Assembly (NCBI GenBank): GCA_012513545.1 | Contig: JAAZCB010000144.1 | Location: 1 to 9,095 of the forward strand | Direction: 5' to 3' | DNA: 9,095 bases | Source of the DNA: Clostridiaceae bacterium | Lineage (GTDB): Bacteria; Bacillota_A; Clostridia; Acetivibrionales; Acetivibrionaceae | Part shown: piece by piece, positions 6,989-9,095 of the stretch | Layout of the letters: the number at the start of each line of letters is the position of its first letter | How positions within the stretch are numbered: position 1 is the stretch's first letter | Made by a program: the position numbers and the translations under genes | The notes under the pieces: model-generated | Told to the model about the DNA's origin: nothing | Databases searched by the model: none | Seen by the model: only the letters and a program-made list of their open reading frames with translations

Positions 6989-7018
6989 TTGACTATGCAA
7001 ATAATATTGGCATATACT
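6989..7018 (+). promoter_or_regulatory. Candidate promoter for the structured leader and xis-int genes
   Basis: TTGACT (6989-6994) and TATACT (7013-7018) are 18 nt apart, just after the terminator of the preceding gene and pointing at the structured region and the excisionase gene. Immediately downstream is an inverted repeat, ACTAAC (7026-7031) with GTTAGT (7051-7056), a possible regulator site. The transcript start is unverified. Confidence 0.45.
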
Positions 7019-7084
7019 AATAAAAACTAACAAATAAGTTTTAACAGTAAGTTAGTATTTATAATTTATATCTACAACTTTATA

Positions 7085-7430
7085 GCGAAGTGTTTTGGAT
7101 ACGTTGATCCAAACAAAAGGGAACACGCCATGACCTCATACGAGCGAGCGGTGCTACAATAAAATTGAATAGTCACCTTGAGTTTTGATAAGATACTTCT
7201 CGCTAGGTTATGCATGTCACTTTGTTGCGGAGCAAATCCAGATTTCTATGAGCCGGAATGAGAAACCGGAGGGATATAATCCCTATGAGCATAATTGCTG
7301 TCCAAAGCATTCCTGGGTGTGGGACATGAAAAGAGCACACTCAACGCGGCGGCCGAATGAACACAAAGCTGATCTTAATTCTGAAAACTCTCTGCATACC
7401 CGGTTGGGGAACCGGGTGTGCAGTTATATA
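7085..7430 (+). ncRNA. Candidate structured RNA or leader upstream of xis-int
   Basis: This stretch is clearly richer in GC than its surroundings and dense in complementary segments. GTGTT/AACAC (7090-7094, 7122-7126) encloses TTGGAT/ATCCAA (7095-7100, 7107-7112). AGCGAG/CTCGCT (7143-7148, 7199-7204) and TTGC-GGA-GCAA (7225-7235) follow, then CCGG/CCGG (7253-7256, 7266-7269), AGGGA/TCCCT (7270-7274, 7280-7284), and TGGGTGTG/CACACTCA (7314-7321, 7336-7343). A 14-bp stem with a GGGG loop (7392-7405, 7410-7423) contains one G-U pair. The octamer CTATGAGC occurs twice (7246, 7283). I do not recognise the class. It could be a trans-acting RNA, a leader controlling xis-int, or a DNA structure used in transfer or replication. 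The boundaries are estimates and the strand is inferred from the next genes. Confidence 0.45.
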
Positions 7431-7460
7431 TAAATTAACTATCGAAAGTGAGGTTACAAC

Positions 7461-7640
7461 ATGGAAAAGCTTGTATATACAGTTAATGAAACTGCTCAAA
7501 TTTTAAATATTGGAATGAATAAAGCTTATGAGCTTATACAACAGAAACAAATACCTAATGTCAGAGTCGGCAGGAAATTCTTAATTCCCAAAGAAGCATT
7601 GGAAAAGTGGTTAGCAAACTCTTCAGGTGATAAATCATGA
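7461..7640 (+). CDS. xis: Excisionase-like helix-turn-helix protein
   Basis: This 59-residue protein starts at ATG after GTGAGG and ends in TGA overlapping the integrase ATG (ATGA, 7637-7640). It has the MerR/excisionase-type winged helix layout: YTVNETAQILNIGMNKAYELI (residues 6-26) forms the helix-turn-helix, IPNVRVGRKFLIPKEAL (31-47) is the wing with the typical 'RVGR-F-IPK' pattern, and a final helix carries W50. Proteins of this kind bind and bend DNA at attachment sites and steer the integrase toward excision. The overlap with the integrase gene, and the element end nearby, support that role. It may also repress or activate int. The function is assigned by family and context. Confidence 0.88.
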   Translation: MEKLVYTVNETAQILNIGMNKAYELIQQKQIPNVRVGRKFLIPKEALEKWLANSSGDKS

Positions 7641-8782
7641 AAGGCTGTATATTCAAAAGGGGTAAAACATACTCTGTTGTTGTAGAACTCGGAAGAAATG
7701 AAAAAGGAAAGAGAGAGCAAAAATGGTTTTCTGGATATAAGACCAAAAAAGAAGCAGAAAAAGCATTAGTAGGCATTTTAAATCAACTGGAAACAAACAC
7801 TTTTGTAAATCCTGAAAAACTTACTTTGGCAGAATACTTAAGGCAATGGATGATTAATTATGTTGAGCCCAATCTAGCTCCAAAAACTATTGACGGTTAC
7901 AGAGTTAATATTGAAAGGCATATAATACCTTCATTAGGTAATATACTCCTGCAAAAACTACAACCAATACATATTCAACAGTTCTATAAATCAAAACTTG
8001 AAAACGGAAGATTTGATGGCAAAGGAAGCCTCTCGGCCAAATCAGTTCTTTATATACACAGGGTATTAAGAAAAGCTTTATCAAGCGCTCTCAAAATGCA
8101 GCTCGTCCCTAGAAATGTTGCAGATGCAGTTGAACTCCCGAAGCCAAAAGCATTCTATGCAAAGTTTCTGGATGAGCAGGAGATAAAAGAACTCCTGAAT
8201 GCTTTTAAGAATACTAATGCCTACATTCCAGTTCTTCTTGCAACATGTTTAGGACTCAGACGTGGTGAAGCCCTGGGTTTAAAATGGAAGGATATCGATT
8301 TTAAGAACAGGACAATAAGTATTGTCCGTTCACTCCTTCCACATAAAAGCGGTCCAATATTTCATGAGCCTAAAACAAAAAACAGCAGAAGAACAATAGT
8401 TTTATCCAGTGCAATTATTACTGAACTTGAAAAGCACAAATCTGAGCAGGATGACCAAAGAAATCTTCTTGGCAAGGCTTACAAAAATAATGAACTTGTC
8501 ACCTGCTCAAGTGATGGTTCTCCAATAAATCCAGCAACCTTCAGCCATACATTTGCTCGAACACTAATGAAGAATAATCTGACTCATATAAGATTCCACG
8601 ATCTGCGCCATTCGAACGCAACATTAATGTTAAAGCATAACATATCACCTAAAGTTGCTTCAGAAAGACTAGGTCACTCAAATATTAGTATAACACTTGA
8701 TATATATTCTCACGTTTTAAAGGAGATGCAGGAAGATGCAGCACAAAAACTTGATGATGCAATTTTTAGTACAGATGATTGA
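7637..8782 (+). CDS. int: Tyrosine recombinase integrase
   Basis: This 381-residue phage/ICE-type integrase is complete. Residues 1-55 are the arm-binding domain (KRGKTYSVVVELG, KWFSGYKTKKEAEKAL). Residues 62-165 are the SAM-like core-binding domain (LAEYLRQWM to ALKMQLVPRNVADAV). The catalytic domain has R208 (CLGLRRGEAL), a lysine in the EPKTKNSRR hairpin (246-248), H321 and R324 (HDLRH), H347 (RLGHSNI) and the nucleophile Y357 (DIYSHV). All active-site residues are present, so it should be active. The ATG overlaps the xis stop, with AGGTGA 8 nt before it. Its end lies 100 nt from the 3' end of tRNA-Ser, and repeated arm-type sites fill the gap. It should integrate and excise the element at that tRNA gene. 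Confidence 0.96.
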   Translation: MKGCIFKRGKTYSVVVELGRNEKGKREQKWFSGYKTKKEAEKALVGILNQLETNTFVNPEKLTLAEYLRQWMINYVEPNLAPKTIDGYRVNIERHIIPSLGNILLQKLQPIHIQQFYKSKLENGRFDGKGSLSAKSVLYIHRVLRKALSSALKMQLVPRNVADAVELPKPKAFYAKFLDEQEIKELLNAFKNTNAYIPVLLATCLGLRRGEALGLKWKDIDFKNRTISIVRSLLPHKSGPIFHEPKTKNSRRTIVLSSAIITELEKHKSEQDDQRNLLGKAYKNNELVTCSSDGSPINPATFSHTFARTLMKNNLTHIRFHDLRHSNATLMLKHNISPKVASERLGHSNISITLDIYSHVLKEMQEDAAQKLDDAIFSTDD

Positions 8783-8804
8783 AGAAAAAGCTAAAAAATT
8801 CGAG

Positions 8805-8871
8805 TGTTTGCAAAATGTTTGCAAATTGACCGCAAACATAACAAAAGGCATTTGCTTCCAAATCGCAAACA
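8805..8871. repeat. Array of integrase arm-type binding sites
   Basis: The core TGTTTGC occurs directly at 8805-8811 and 8816-8822 (both extended to TGTTTGCAAA) and inverted, as GCAAACA, at 8832-8838 and 8865-8871 (both preceded by C). A weaker TTTGC lies at 8851-8855. The direct copies are 11 nt apart and the inverted copies 33 nt, one and three helical turns. Such sites between int and the attachment core are typical targets of the integrase N-terminal domain. Confidence 0.65.
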
Positions 8872-8881
8872 CCTTTCATTT

Positions 8882-8909
8882 TGGCGGAGAGAGAGAGATT
8901 CGAACTCTC
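8882..8909. other. Probable attachment-site core within the tRNA-Ser 3' end
   Basis: This part covers the CCA, discriminator base, 3' acceptor strand and T-arm of the tRNA. Elements with a nearby integrase usually recombine within this segment and restore the gene. The exact core cannot be set, because the other attachment site is outside the window. Confidence 0.5.
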
Positions 8910-8972
8910 GGACGGCTTCCACCGTCACACGATTTCCAGTCGTGCGCCTTAGACCAGCTCAGCCATCTCTCC
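8882..8972 (-). tRNA. tRNA-Ser (anticodon GGA)
   Basis: Read on the minus strand, this 91-nt gene has the acceptor stem GGAGAGA/TCTCTCC (8972-8966, 8892-8886), discriminator G and an encoded CCA (8884-8882). The anticodon stem CACGA/TCGTG encloses the loop CTGGAAA, giving anticodon GGA (8937-8935), which reads UCC and UCU serine codons. The long variable arm (ACGG/CCGT stem) marks a class II serine tRNA, and the T-arm is GAGAG-TTCGAAT-CTCTC. All stems pair, so the gene is intact even though it appears to be an integration target. Confidence 0.96.
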
Positions 8973-9012
8973 ATATAATAAACTATTAATTTGTTGTCAA
9001 TATGACTTTTAT

Positions 9013-9041
9013 ATTATAAGTGATTGTACGCTACTTGTCAA
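9013..9041 (-). promoter_or_regulatory. Consensus promoter of tRNA-Ser
   Basis: On the minus strand TTGACA (9041-9036) and TATAAT (9018-9013) are exactly 17 nt apart, a perfect housekeeping promoter that would start about 35 nt before the mature tRNA 5' end. It lies in the chromosomal flank beyond the element, and such strength is typical of stable RNA genes. Nothing else is seen from 9042 to the window end. Confidence 0.85.
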
Positions 9042-9095
9042 TGAAAAATATATTTATTATACTACCAATATTAGTTATTCCGCTACAAAACCTCT

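Larger units (their letters stand above)
6989..8884. mobile_element. Integration module at the right end of a tRNA-Ser-integrated element
   Basis: A promoter, a structured leader, xis, int and arm-type sites end at the 3' end of an intact tRNA-Ser gene, the usual form of one end of a phage, ICE or genomic island. The element must extend left of the integrase. No second copy of the tRNA 3' end is seen in the window, so the left end lies outside it. No conjugation, replication or phage structural gene is visible here, so its type cannot be named. Confidence 0.65.

Noticed and set aside
7185..7433. Open frame of 82 codons starting at TTG in the structured region
   Set aside because: It has no convincing ribosome site, an odd composition rich in Cys, His, Trp and Arg, and it runs through several perfect hairpins; structure explains the stretch better than coding.
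7185..7433. Possible group II intron 3' end, because of GAGCCG-like bases near 7250
   Set aside because: The bases after it do not form the domain V stem with its AAAG-type loop and bulge, and no reverse transcriptase is present.
7526..7776. Minus-strand frames opposite xis and the start of int
   Set aside because: They lie antisense to two well-supported overlapping genes and resemble no protein family.
8736..8989. Open frames after the integrase
   Set aside because: They run across the arm-site array and antisense through the tRNA gene, so they are chance frames.
8973..9000. Second TTGACA (9000-8995, minus) before the tRNA
   Set aside because: Its -10 position would fall at the tRNA 5' end, so transcription would begin inside the gene; the promoter at 9041-9013 fits instead.
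1..9095. CRISPR array or insertion sequence
   Set aside because: No regularly spaced direct repeats and no transposase frame are seen anywhere in the window.

Overview
The window is AT-rich DNA from a low-GC Firmicute, most likely a member of the class Clostridia. The signs are strong purine Shine-Dalgarno sites, frequent TTG start codons, an ECF sigma/membrane-anchor gene pair, a bacterial serpin, and a 91-nt tRNA-Ser(GGA) with an encoded CCA and a consensus TTGACA-N17-TATAAT promoter. No gene pins down a genus. Serpins are known from cellulolytic clostridia, which makes that group a guess only.

Layout. At 1-620 lie the 3' end of a small gene resembling proteins of clostridial mobile elements, and a degraded-looking ORF ending in a PepSY-like domain. 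A long hairpin (641-706) follows. At 759-2641 on the minus strand is a two-gene operon: an ECF sigma factor overlapping by ATGA a membrane protein whose short cytoplasmic N-terminus and single transmembrane helix carry a complete extracellular serpin. At 2956-6103 on the minus strand is a second, tightly overlapping operon: an alpha/beta hydrolase, a seven-helix PAS sensor histidine kinase and a stand-alone receiver. Divergent from it at 6270-6872 is a receiver-XRE regulator whose receiver closely resembles the stand-alone one. At about 7085-7430 is a relatively GC-rich, heavily self-complementary stretch that looks like an uncharacterised structured RNA or leader. At 7461-8782 are an excisionase-like gene (59 aa) and a tyrosine integrase, followed by an array of repeated integrase arm-type sites. 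At 8882-8972 is tRNA-Ser(GGA) on the minus strand, the probable attachment site.

How it fits together. An integrase pointing at the 3' end of an intact tRNA gene marks the right end of an integrated element that extends left, probably beyond the window. The genes at 759-6872 would then be its cargo or neighbouring accessory genes; the left boundary is not visible. Two signalling modules stand out. In the sigma-serpin pair the serpin sits where an anti-sigma factor normally has its extracellular sensor. This suggests that the large conformational change of a serpin on protease attack could release the sigma factor. In the hydrolase-kinase-receiver / receiver-XRE module, one membrane kinase could feed two sister receivers, of which only one carries a DNA-binding output. 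Both functional readings are inferences from architecture and gene order.
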